Positions 1 to 9,428 of a stretch of DNA of 13,980 bases are shown piece after piece; positions within the stretch are counted from its first letter, which is position 1, and each line of letters begins with the position of its first letter. Under the pieces are notes generated by a model. The model saw nothing but the letters and a program-made list of their open reading frames with translations. It made no database searches and was not told the DNA's origin. The position numbers were made by a program, and so were the translations under genes. The DNA is taken from the NCBI GenBank assembly GCA_001632435.1, contig KV424007.1:77656-91635 (forward strand), written 5' to 3'. This stretch comes from Calocera cornea HHB12733 (taxonomy: Eukaryota; Basidiomycota; Dacrymycetes; Dacrymycetales; Dacrymycetaceae).

Positions 1-270
1 TGATACAGTCTCTCCATAAGGTCCAGCTCTTCTTTCGTCATTCCGCGTTCATCGTGATAGCGTAGTATTATAATCGGTCGCTCCATAAGTCCAGCACTTG
101 TTCCATCTTTCCACCGTCATTGTCGTATAGTAGCATGATACAGTCTCTCCATAAGGTCCGGCTCTTCTTTCGTCATTCCGCGTTCATCGTGATAGCGTAG
201 TATTATAATCGGTCGTTCCATAAGTCCAGCCAGTAATCCGTTCTTCTGTCATTGCAGTCATATTCCGTCC
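1..270. repeat. Tandem repeat, 135-bp period, two diverged half-units
   Basis: Positions 1-95 recur at 136-230 with only two mismatches (25/160 and 81/216), giving a period of 135 bp. Inside each period there is an older duplication. The motif CTCCATAAG or TTCCATAAG occurs at 12, 81, 147 and 216, and GTCATT follows at 37, 116, 172 and 248, so the basic unit is about 66-69 bp and four copies are visible. The array may continue left of the window. It lies just downstream of the RAD9 stop codon. I see no open reading frame in it and no transposon ends. Confidence 0.9.
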
Positions 271-373
271 TTAACCGTAGTGTGCATCAAGTCGTCCTCA
301 TTTCAAACCCGTCAGTAGATTGTTGGTACACCTGTCGAAGTCATGCTCACCGCTTGGTATCCCCATTCATATC

Positions 374-2297
374 TCAGTAATAATCGACAACGTCATACTC
401 CCGCTCCACTTCCCCCGTATCAGGCTCGCCCTGTAAAACTCCATCAGGCTCGAGGTCCAAGCCGAGGAGCCACTCTGCATCTGCGCCATTGTCGTCGCGC
501 GCCGCCGAGTCATAAGGGGATGACTAATGCATCATTAGTTCAGCATCTATCTCACCAGCAGCTTAGTACGCCGCACGTACCAGCTCAGGTTGTAATTCAT
601 GCGGCATCCTCCCTCCTTCACGGCCGGAAGCCAGAGCCCCAGGGTCGTAGTCCCATCCTATCAACTGATCGTCTTCAGCTCTCATAGGCGTCGGTCGATC
701 GAGCGCTGACATATACGTTGAAGATACGCTCGCGGCGTCATTGTATCCTGTCGGCGGTATCTCGACCAGATAGCCTCTAGGTGGCATCGCATCTTTCCCT
801 GCACTCGTTCGAACTTCGCTTTCTTCTCCTGTATCTAGCCCTTCGATAGCTTGCTCTCTAGCACTCGTATTGTTTTCTTGGTCTATACGCGTGTCACGCC
901 GTTTCTTCCGTGGAGAATCCCGCGCAGTCGATGGAGAGCGCTCGCGCTTGCTTGCAGTGACCGGCTGCTCGACAGATCGCCACCTGATTGGTTTCAGAGC
1001 ATCCTGCTTGGAGGTGGCGAGACCGATGGTCATAAACCATTTCTGTGTGGACGAATCGGTATCAACGCCGTCAGACATAACCATCATAACGGGGGTCGGC
1101 GCTCGACCAAATCTCCAACGGATAGCCCTTCCCTCCACCTTGCTCATCCAGAAGGCAGCCTAAACCAGTTCAGTGCCGATCACTGCGGAACATTCGTTGC
1201 TGGTACGCACATGGAACTCTCTCATATGCACCCCCAGCCCTTCCTCAGCGTTTCTCCTCACAGCGTCACCACTGTTTAAGTCATCCCAGGAGATGTCCAC
1301 TTGGCGACCGACATCTCCTCTTCCTGAAGGAGTACAGCGCGTCATTAGCGGCCGTGTGAGAACCATCTGATCGTGCTTACCACCTCGGAAATCCAGCAGC
1401 AGTTTCTCTTCTGTACAAGTCCATTCCACCGACGCGTCCGGCGCTCTGAATACCCGCAGGGTATGCTTGTAGATATCTGCTCCGTGCATGGGATCGAAAT
1501 TGAGAACGTAGGGTGCCGCTTCTTCATCCGGCTCTATGCACCGTCTCGCTTCACCTTCTTCGTTAAATATTCGGAGCTGATGGATCCACCGTATCCCTAT
1601 CGAAACCCCCATATATGCGTCAGTTCACCTATGCAGCTGGGACCCGAAGGAGACGCACCCATCAGATTGGTCACCGTAAGTACAACCTTCGTCTCGATAG
1701 ATGCCTCTTCTTCCTCCTCTTCGTCAGTGCTCTCGTCGTCCTCGTCTTCTCTCCCCTCCTCATCTCCGTCCTCCTCGACCTCGGGTTCCTCGACCTCGAC
1801 CTGAGGGCACGAAGGATCTTGAAAAGCCAGGGATATGTGTGCCACCCCTTGCGTGTTTAACGGATGATGGATCATCGACCAAAGCTGTTTGGGTTGAAGT
1901 GTTCCAACTACCTCCATATCCGTCATGTACTGATGGGCTTCATTCCCATCCAGCTGTGTCGCGACCGTGTCGAACTCGTCGAAGAACGAACGGTTCAACA
2001 CAAATCTGGCTTGGCCAGTTGACGATGAGTTGGTCGCCAACAGGGTTAGCTGTCAGAAGACGTCACTTACTGCTGTACTATGCGAGGTTAAGAAGGGCTT
2101 ACCGTATTTGCCGTCACCCCGATGATGACCTCCCCCGAGAATATACTGTTACATTTCAATATGTTCGAAAACGCTGCGCCCTTGTCAGTTGATGCTCAGA
2201 TACTGCCAAGCTCGGGCAAATACATACTTTTGATTTGAGGACCCGATATGTCAACTTTCAGCACGTCGTACCTTCCACGATAAGGCTTTGTGACCAT
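374..2297 (-). CDS. RAD9: Rad9-family checkpoint clamp subunit (9-1-1 complex)
   Basis: Rad9, with Hus1 and Rad1, forms the PCNA-like ring loaded at damaged DNA to activate the ATR/Mec1 checkpoint in the nucleus. Exons on the minus strand: 2297-2228, 2173-2103, 2049-1659, 1596-1211, 1159-581, 523-374, giving 548 aa. All five introns (51-62 nt) are GT-AG and restore frame exactly. The fold is recognised from an N-terminal segment (residues about 13-72) with the Rad9 pattern LxLLATNSSxxG...RSFFDEF, a central TRPLMT strand, and the EFHAAFW...WFMTIGLAT block (about 304-355) matching EFR(G/A)LL...FVLATL of known Rad9 proteins. Oddities are an acidic insertion at 131-163 inside the ring domain and a long acidic tail after a KKRR nuclear signal near 391. 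The protein is longer than human (391 aa) or fission yeast (426 aa) Rad9. The start ATG is chosen because it begins the first ring strand. Homology is by eye. Confidence 0.86.
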
Positions 2298-2445
2298 GGT
2301 TAGACAGCGATGGTCGTAGTTTGAGGACAACCATGAGTGAGCCTCGCAACGCGCGTCGCGTGCTTTCTGCCCTCCGCGCGCTTGACTAGTTCACCCCGTA
2401 TGCGCTACATGACCATCCTCTTCCAACTGCGACTGTGTCGTCCAC
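2298..2445. promoter_or_regulatory. Divergent promoter between RAD9 and PIF1
   Basis: Only 148 bp separate the two opposed start codons, so both genes must share core promoter sequence. A CGCG-rich cluster lies near the middle (2349-2362 and 2374-2381), resembling the CGCG core bound by MBF/E2F-type G1/S regulators, although the exact ACGCGT box is absent. I see no TATA box. On the PIF1 side, an ATG at 2333 opens an 18-codon frame that stops at 2389. A second upstream ATG at 2400 is out of frame with PIF1. Either would act as an upstream ORF if transcription starts before it. Confidence 0.6.
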
Positions 2446-4389
2446 ATGAATATGATCCGCCGTCCCTCTTCGCACATATCCCAGTCTACCCGTCATCTCA
2501 CTTTCGTCCGCCAAATCATCGCCCGTGCGAGCGTCCATCGTATCGCACCCTTACGACGGATTCCGCCCGTACAAGCAGATGATCCACAAGACGACTATCC
2601 CGAGAGTTTCAGCGACTTTCAAACCTCAGCAATTTCCAGCGTGCACATTGAAGATGAAACTCCTGGAGACGCGGTATTATTCAAGCTGAGTGCCAAACAG
2701 CAATGGCTATTGGACCTTGTGCTGGAGGGGCAGAGCGTTTTCTTCACTGGGTCTGCTGGTGCGTCTCGCTTTCCAGTACCGAGACGATCCAAGTTAATGA
2801 CTTATTACTAGGAACGGGCAAGTCCGTCCTCCTGAAGCATATAGCCAGTGCTCTTCAAGATCTATATGGTTCCCAGGCTGTTGGCATCACAGCTTCGACC
2901 GGAGTAGCAGCTCATGCTGTCGGAGGAACGACCATCCACTCGTTCACGGGCATCGGCACGGGCGATGCACCTGTGCATGAACTAGTCCAGCTCATCCGTG
3001 CTAATGAGAGCTCTATGCGTCGAATCTCGACTATTCGATGCCTGTTGATTGATGAAAGCATGGGTCTTCCCCCTGCAGCATACACCGTTGGCTAATTGAT
3101 GACCACAGTTTCCCTCGTCGATGGAAATCTGTTCGATAAGCTCAGTACGGCATTCGGTATTATCCGACGAGATTCGCGGCCTTTCGGGGGTGTACAGGTA
3201 TGGGTCTCGACATCACACCGGTCTGACCGTTTGGAAAACTCATGGCCTATACAGCTCGTGATCTCCGGCGATTTTCTGCAGCTTCCTCCTGTCACGAAGA
3301 GAGGAGTACACCCGGTTCTGGCTTTCGAGGCTAATCAGTGGTCTGAAGCCGTTCCTATGGCTTATCGCCTTACCACGGTATATCGCCAGGCAAACAGGGG
3401 TGCGTCTGCTGAGTCTTTCCGTTTAACATCCAGGACATTACTAACTAACGACGTCACCTTTAGAGTTTGCGGATTGTCTCGAGCAAATGCGACTTGGGCA
3501 GCTGAGTGATCTTGCCAATCGGCGCTTTCGCTCTTTGGAGGTACCCGTGATATACCCGGATGGCTTGGAAGCAACCAGATTGTAAATACCAGGCGACGAA
3601 TTCTGTGGCTGCAGCATTCAGAGCTGATCTCACGCCAGGTATCCTCTCCGAGCAGGCGCCGAAGCCGCCAACAGAAGTCGCCTTCAATTATTGCCCGGGC
3701 CCGACCAGGTATATGTAGCGGAACATTATCATTCTAGATTGCAGCCTCGGCAAGCGGCTGCAATGCTCGGTGAACTAGTGGTCCAACCGGAGATTCGACT
3801 TCGCATCGGCGCGCAGATCATGTTTCTGCGAAATGACTCATCACATCCCATCGCGAATGGGTCTCTGGGCACGGTGGTTGCCTTCGCATCATATTCAGAA
3901 TGGATTCGCCAAGGACGGCAAGACGAGGTTTTCCCTTCCCGGGCAATACCACGTCCACCGCCTGGAGGCACAGAGGTCCTGTATCCGGTCATCCAAACCC
4001 ACCTTCCTCATACCGCAATATCTTCTGAAGTACTCGTTCTGCCCGCAACGTGGACATTACGTGCCAACCATGAAATTCTCGCCCAGTGTACCCAGGCATG
4101 TGTCACCCTTGTCATGGGCCTACATGGTGATTGACTCAATAATAGATTCCCCTTATCTTGGCGTGGGCTCTCTCAATACACAAATCCCAAGGTCAAACGT
4201 TGGATCGCCTCTTTATCGACTGCCGCGGGACATTTGCGCCAGGTCCGTCTCTCGATCAATCGCCCTGAAGTCATTATTCATCCCTTCACTCTAGGGCACG
4301 TGTACGTGGCATTGTCGCGTGCTCGCGACTGGAGCTGCGTCCAGATGATCCACTTCGAACCGCTCAAGGTGATCATGATCGTGGTTTGA
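2446..4389 (+). CDS. PIF1: PIF1-family 5'-3' DNA helicase, probably mitochondrial and/or nuclear
   Basis: PIF1 helicases are superfamily 1B ATPases that unwind DNA 5' to 3', acting on G-quadruplexes, R-loops, telomeres and mitochondrial DNA. Exons: 2446-2758, 2812-3057, 3109-3197, 3255-3399, 3464-3581, 3639-4095, 4146-4242, 4295-4389, giving 519 aa with continuous frame. Motifs in order are Walker A GSAGTGKS (102-109, split by intron 1), ASTGVAA, Walker B LLIDE (about 182-186), GDFLQLPPV (about 221-229), YRQ (259-261), the [15 protein letters not shown] block, RIGAQIMF and [18 protein letters not shown] (462-474) and [11 protein letters not shown] (489-499). All catalytic motifs are intact. 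The first 40 residues are rich in Arg, Ser and Ile and almost free of acidic residues, like a mitochondrial presequence. Introns 2 and 6 have GC donors. The protein is shorter than yeast Pif1 (859 aa). The last few residues after KVIM are less certain. Confidence 0.94.
3058..3108 (+). other. GC-AG intron 2 of PIF1
   Basis: The intron must lie exactly between GAT GAA A and TTTCCCTC to give the conserved IDE-I-S-L-V-D stretch after Walker B. That places the donor at GCATGG with a normal CACAG acceptor and a GCTAAT-type branch site. Using the nearest GT (GTCTTCC, seven bases into the intron) would break the frame and the motif. Length is 51 nt. Confidence 0.85.
4096..4145 (+). other. GC-AG intron 6 of PIF1
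   Basis: The exon ends in ACC CAG and the next begins ATT CCC CTT, giving [19 protein letters not shown] as in other PIF1 proteins. The donor is CAG|GCATGT, which fits the usual GC-AG consensus at other positions, and the acceptor is AATAG, with a TTGAC branch-like site. The adjacent GTGTCA donor would leave the wrong phase. Length is 50 nt. Confidence 0.85.
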
Positions 4390-4534
4390 CGACATGCACC
4401 TATACTGAAAGTGTGTTCCAGATCCGAGTCCTAGGCGGTGCTGTCCTCTGGTTTCTCGCCCTTCCTACCGTACCAGTCGTTTCCGATCACGCTGCCTGAG
4501 GACACTTTCGAACAACCGTTCCATTAACTCACTC
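4390..4534. other. Intergenic stretch downstream of PIF1
   Basis: This holds the PIF1 3' flank. No frame, repeat or clear poly(A) signal stands out. A GT at 4371 followed by an AG near 4432 could form a last intron and add a few residues to PIF1, but the stop at 4387 gives a better fit. Confidence 0.4.
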
Positions 4535-5203
4535 ATGACCGCCATCGATTATCTATCACATTACACACGTAATCTATCAATTGACCGCTTGGCCTTGGCA
4601 TCCACGTGGGAGCGAGACCCCATTTCCTTCTAAATAGCCGCGGAGTTCCAATTTCCCCACGGTTGCGACACGTACTTCAATCAGGCCTAGTGGTCTTCAT
4701 CCTGTTAACAATCGCCTATCAGTCGTATGTGCCACTCTTGACGCACTTCCGCTTAATATTGCCGTCTCCGTCGAAGCATCAGCATCGTCAGCCTAGACCG
4801 TCAATCGCATCACCACTTCCGACGCCATCCCGTCCGCACCATGTAAGCATATATGCTCACGGCTGCTGCGTGGCAATGAAGTCACAAGCGGCATTGGAAC
4901 AGCACATGGGCACGGTACAGAGCTTCGCGGAAACGGGCCGGAGTTTATATTTCCAATCATCCTGCACATGTAGTTGGCATCGACCTCGTCTGACGCAGCA
5001 GCCGCAGCAGCTCGTCTAGCTATACGGGCGTCATGTCTACATGATACCGATGCCACCCCTTTGGCAAGCTTTACCCCATGTGGCGATGTAAATGCTATAT
5101 ACTGACATCGATATCTCCAGTCTGTATCAATGCCAGTGAAGAGGAGAAGGCCATCAATACGAAGGGAGCTTCGGCGTGTGAACTGCACCAACTGGACTCG
5201 TAG
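4535..5203 (+). other. Possible small multi-exon gene, structure unresolved
   Basis: Several pieces look coding but I cannot join them with confidence. From ATG 4535 there is MTAIDYLSHYT. A frame at 4615-4724 holds a hydrophobic stretch (SGLVVFILLTIAYQS) that could be a membrane segment and ends at a good GTATGT donor (4727). At 4842 there is a GTAAGC donor. A frame at 4974-5081 is Ala/Ser-rich (SSDAAAAAARLAIRAS), and 5123-5203 reads CINASEEEKAINTKGASA and ends in TAG. Stops fall between the pieces, mostly as TAG triplets that could be splice acceptors. Alternatives are untranslated leader or upstream exons of the next gene (whose frame matches the last piece), a decayed gene, or chance. A 163-codon open frame on the minus strand (5284-4793) lacks an ATG start and I treat it as a shadow. 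Confidence 0.3.
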
Positions 5204-5254
5204 CCGGTCAGGATCCCTAACGGTCATCCCGCGCCCACACATCGGCGGGTGGCG

Positions 5255-6957
5255 ATGTCGCTCGGCCCGACCACTGAATCCCAATCAGTCCTCGACCAGT
5301 ACCATCCATCTACCCATATCAACAAGTTCTTCCTATACCGAAGGGGGCAGCGTCCATACCTGGTACGCTTGATCATCGCTCCACGTATTCCCCCAACTCA
5401 AGTCCGGCAGTGATATCCTCCTTTCTTGGGCTAACGACCCTCGACGATCGTCTTCCCGCACCGACAGATCAAAGTCCCCCGCTCGCCCGTCTACTCGATG
5501 GCTGCGACTCAGCACCAGACGTATTTTGAGTTCATGTCGGTCGACAACATCAATGTATGTATAACCCTTTATGTCATACCGTCTACCGCTTGGCTTACAC
5601 TCGCTATTGCAGGCGTTAGATATCATCACGGGCGCAATGTCAACTTCCCCTGCCTTCACGCAATCGCCCTACCAGGAACTAATGAGTGGTTTCTTGAGGA
5701 GGGCGATCAATGAAAAAGTCAAGTACGCACTTCCTTCTTCCTCTTCTGCTATCTAACGCTGACCTGCGCCTCTGCCATTAGCGGTCAACGTGCATTGTAC
5801 TACCGCGTGGTGCCCGAGGCCGAATGCCCCGACGGTATTATCGTACGCAGTTTCCAACCTAAAGAATGCCTTTTTACGGTCCGTGTCAAACTCGAAGAGG
5901 ACGATTATCTGATTTGCGATGGGTTCAATGCAATGAGTAAGCACCTACCGTCACGCGGTGGTCTGTTGGAACTCACTCGTGGAAAGTTCAAATTGTCCGG
6001 CGCGCACTGGGCCCAGGAGATCTCGACTGGACCCGTGCCGCCATCACCGTTTCGTATCAGTGGTCCAGCATTCTGTACGACGTCATGCCGGCTGCCTTCT
6101 GCGCCATCAGCATCAGCGGCACCGCTGCTAGCCCGCCGACCGCGCAGCTTGTAGAGCGCCTGGCCGGAACATCGTCACCAGGGCTGTGGTACAAGCAGGA
6201 TCGCGACTTCAAGGAGTTCGCTCAGCAGGCGCATCGGCAGTCTCTCTTGTCGGTCATGAAGCCCGCTGTTGCTGATAAACTGCGTACGATGGAAGCGACC
6301 GCCCGCATCACTAGTCATATCTGTGGAGAGCCAGTCACGTTCTCATATGCCGAGATTGGTAATTGTGCGGAGGATCCCTTCCATCATTGGTAAGCTGCGC
6401 TCTCTTTTGCGAAGGCCGTGACCTTCACCGACCTGGACGACAGGTTCATGGCGCTCGTCCGCCGGCACCACACCGCTCTTGCGAAGTCAGGCCTGACGAT
6501 TCACCTGGTGACGATGAAAACCCGCAGCATGGACAAGCTGGTGAAGAAAATTCGCCACGGGATGGCGTCGATGTCGATCGCTGCTTTTTACGCAAGGATG
6601 CAGGATCTGATGGCTACGAAACCTGGTCTCATTCTTCGGTTCCCGCCCTGCTGGAGGTGCCGCTTGTGTATTACGTTCGCCATGTATGACTTGCCTCCTG
6701 CCATCAACCTGCACGTCTGCTCGGACGATGCTACTGGTGCCTGGCGACCAGTGAAGACATGGACCATGGACGACCTCAAAAATACTGTGTACAACGCAGC
6801 CAACCTCCGTCTTACACGTATCCTCACAACGCAGGGTCGAGCCGAAGTTGTTCGTCCTCAGCAGCTGCGGACGGCTGCCCTCGCAAATCAAGGTGGTGCG
6901 GAGGTAGTCCTTGCGGCGACCGCGCTGAATCTGATGCAAGACGATGCTGATGAATAG
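5255..6957 (+). CDS. Unrecognised fungal protein, about 471 aa
   Basis: I do not recognise a family. Modelled exons: 5255-5401, 5468-5554, 5613-5722, 5782-5936, 5987-6389, 6444-6957, which sum to 472 codons including the stop. Splice support is good for introns 2 (GTATGT...TTGCAG) and 3 (GTACGC...CATTAG), fair for intron 5 (GTAAGC...GACAG), and weaker for 1 (GTCCGG donor) and 4 (GTAAGC donor but an AAAG acceptor). The N-terminal half is a mixed alpha/beta globular pattern (residues about 1-170), and the middle is helical (about 170-400). Near residue 365 there is a CWRCRLC motif (CxxCxxC) that might bind a metal or be structural. The C-terminus has a degenerate internal duplication (QGRAEVV and QGGAEVV). 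No signal peptide or convincing membrane helix is visible. ATG 5255 is the first in-frame start after a TAG at 5201; a start at 5498 is the main alternative. Confidence 0.68.
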
Positions 6958-7206
6958 CAATCGTGGGAATGCCGCATGAGTTCTCGATGATTCGTAGGAG
7001 TGTTATACCGATTGCTGATGTAGTACGAACCCAATCCAAATGCATCACATAGTGAGTCAGTGACGATCATTCGTTCCTGCCAGGATCGTCGAGTTCCAGT
7101 CTCTGTGAGCATCGGATGTTTCTACATACACCGTACATTGCATTGGAAGTGACCGGTGACTACATACTTCGCCTCATCCATTGAGACCGCATTGTTGTTC
7201 AGCGCC
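6958..7206. other. Convergent intergenic gap
   Basis: The 249 bp lie between two converging stop codons and must hold both 3' untranslated ends. I see no gene or repeat here and no clear AATAAA on either strand. Confidence 0.5.
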
Positions 7207-9369
7207 TTACAACATACCCTCATCTCCCTTGTCACCTGACCAACAGCCTAGGCGCACGGCTGCAGCACAACGTCGATCCATCTCGGCTTCATCATCTTCG
7301 AGGAGTTCGATGTCGCATGCGATGGCCCTCGACCGGTAGGTCGCGTCAGGATGAGCTGCTTTGAACCGAGCACGGACTTCTGCTGAGCGGTGGTTGAGAA
7401 GTTCGACTGCAAAGCCGGCACAGTCGTCCGAGTAACGCAGGGTCGCATGGTCTAAGGAGCTTGGGTGCTGGTCCGGATCCTGGGATAGCGCAAAGTATCG
7501 CGACCCGAAACGAGATGGGGTGGCGAACACCCAGTATCCCTGGCATAGGTCGGGATTGAACGCCAACGGCTTCATCGGCCTAGTGACGCCGAAACACGAT
7601 TTCGCGATCGCGCCGCTTCCGTCAGGACGCGCCCAGAACTCATAGGCAGTGTTCTCGACCAGTACGGGGTCGGTGAACCGCGGATCGACGCGATCTGTTT
7701 CTCGGACCTCCCCGTTCCCACCGATCTGGATGACCCCACCTGCGGCTTCCCGTGCCCTGACATGCATCTATGACTTAACGTGAGATCAGGCCCTGGCAAA
7801 ATCCTGCAAACTTACTAGACTCTCAACGCTGCAGGTATTACTCTCATCCAAATCAGGCATCCTCACCATGCTCGGCATGCTGACGGTGACCACCTCGGAA
7901 GTCAGAGGTATGAGGCGACATTTGAGCTCAAACCACATCCTCGTTTCTTCTTGGCCCACTATGATCGTCCATCCTTGTTCGTCCTCCAGCGGAAGCACAC
8001 GCACCGAGTCGCAATGCCGAAGAATATCTTGATGATCCGCCGTACATATGTCGTACGTCCCCAAAGACTCTACCGTATCTTTCCTGCTTTGAACCATGGG
8101 AACCGGCGGAAGGAGCGCCATCCGGAGGCGGGTCAGGGCCGGCCGCTGTTCATCCGTCGATCGCGTGAGCAGCACCAGACTTTCTCCGCGTGGTCCCAGG
8201 TCGAAGGCATTAACGTATTCGTCTTGGCCCACAACGATGTGGCTCCATGCTGTCGGTTGTCCTGGCCCATCGGCAGAAGACACCTCACAGAACAACTTGA
8301 TGTCGTGATCCCGTCTAACAGCCAGGACAACGCCCACTCCCGGATGATGCAAGACTCGAACATCGTGGGGAATACCCCCGAGGGCAAGTTCGACCGCATG
8401 CCTCACACGACCACTTGCCGATGCTTGGCCGACTCCAGGCTCCAGCCAACGAAGAACATCGGTTTGGTCGAATATCCTTACGCCATCGAACTCGGTGTTC
8501 ATGACATAAAGGGTATTGTAAGGAGGAACATATGCCCCAAAGAGCGACCCATGCTACAAGTGCGAGTTAGAGCTACGTTCGATGGGCTGAGTGGGGTACA
8601 TTACGAGAGTATCAATTGCAAGCGGAGCGATCTTCATATCTTGAAACCAATAGATGTGGGCGTATCCTAACCCGTCTCGATCGGCAAAAACAGCCAATCC
8701 ATTGGCAAGGGCTACCGGGTGGGAGGACCGTTCGACCTTTAAGTGATGACCGATATCGCGATCGGTATGGAAAATGATCCAATATGTCACTCGATGCGTT
8801 GAAGTCGTCAAAGGCATCATGCCCGCTGCCGTCTCGTATGGAACTAAAGAGTGAATATCCCAAGAGACCAGAACGTGGAGTTCCTCGGTGGAGTGAATGA
8901 AGAATTGAGGCCTGCCGCAAAGGGCTAGGTGATGAATTCCGGTATGACCGACCTTCTCCTGCCATTCTTGCAGCTCCCAATGCTTCGAACCCGTGCCTCT
9001 CTGGTGAAGAGAATGTGTCGCCATCACGCGTCCTTTCGTATCAATCGTTATTTTCCAACATCCCTTGACGTAGAGAGCAGAAACGGGTGCAGTTGTAGTC
9101 ATCATCTGGACACTGCGGAAAGAAAGCCGTTCGCGAGCCGTTGCCGGACCGTCCCGGCCGTGGGCGGTTGGACCTCTCGACGGTAGCGCCAGCGGAACAG
9201 GGTTGTAAGACGCCGAACGCCAACTCATGAGCGCAGATGCGTCATGAGTTCCAAGAATGCCCGAGTGGGCCATGGTCGGCGGGACGAAGTATAAGTAGTC
9301 GGATGGACGGGGCGGGGTGTATGTAGCGTGTCGTCGTTGATTGAGACAGGGGCGAAGGAGTGAGGCCAT
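7207..9369 (-). CDS. Unrecognised protein, 687 aa, beta-rich
   Basis: Exons on the minus strand are 9369-8605, 8553-7816 and 7767-7207, which give 688 codons including the stop. Intron 1 (51 nt) has GTAATG, a CTCTAAC branch and TTGTAG; intron 2 (48 nt) has a consensus GTAAGT donor and CATAG. Both keep phase 0. After a Pro/Arg-rich first 70 residues, the chain alternates short hydrophobic strands with turns (for example LYVKGCWKITID, LHVLVSWDIHS, YNTLYVMNTEFDGVRIF), which would suit a beta-propeller or similar beta fold. This is an impression, as I see no WD or Kelch repeat signature. The C-terminal third is acidic and ends at the first in-frame stop. I see no signal peptide, transmembrane segment or catalytic motif. 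The ATG at 9369 is first after the promoter; ATG at residue 33 is an alternative. The gene is head-to-head with the large zinc-module gene. Confidence 0.8.
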
Positions 9370-9428
9370 GAGCGGAGTTTAAATTCAACTATATACTCTT
9401 CGCGGCGGAAACAGACACGGCGCCTTTC
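9370..9428. promoter_or_regulatory. 59-bp head-to-head promoter with TATA element
   Basis: Only 59 bp separate the start codons of two divergent genes. TATATA at 9390-9395 lies 34-39 bp upstream of the plus-strand ATG at 9429, a workable distance. On the minus strand it would be only about 20 bp upstream of the ATG at 9369, so that gene may use another start site or the ATG further in. The rest is GC-rich (CGCGGCGG at 9401-9408). Confidence 0.55.

Noticed and set aside
1..270. CRISPR array
   Set aside because: The repeat is continuous and long-period, with no alternating short repeats and unique spacers, and the DNA is eukaryotic.
1373..1804. Serine-rich open frame on the plus strand
   Set aside because: It is the antisense shadow of the acidic Glu/Asp run in RAD9 (GAG/GAC codons read in reverse).
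1597..2040. Minus-strand frame taken as a stand-alone gene
   Set aside because: It starts at TTG and is the third exon of the spliced RAD9 model, with frame continuity on both sides.
2446..4389. Helitron-type transposon helicase
   Set aside because: No Rep endonuclease motif, no Helitron ends, and a mitochondrial-type N-terminus; it fits a host PIF1 gene better.
4371..4433. Extra last intron in PIF1
   Set aside because: The donor GTGATC is weak and the predicted added tail does not resemble PIF1 C-termini, so the stop at 4387 is kept.
4793..5284. 163-codon open frame on the minus strand
   Set aside because: It lacks an ATG start at its 5' end, has no splice context and no recognisable pattern.
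7951..8670. 239-codon open frame on the plus strand
   Set aside because: It is a shadow of the well-spliced minus-strand 687-aa gene and begins inside its second exon.
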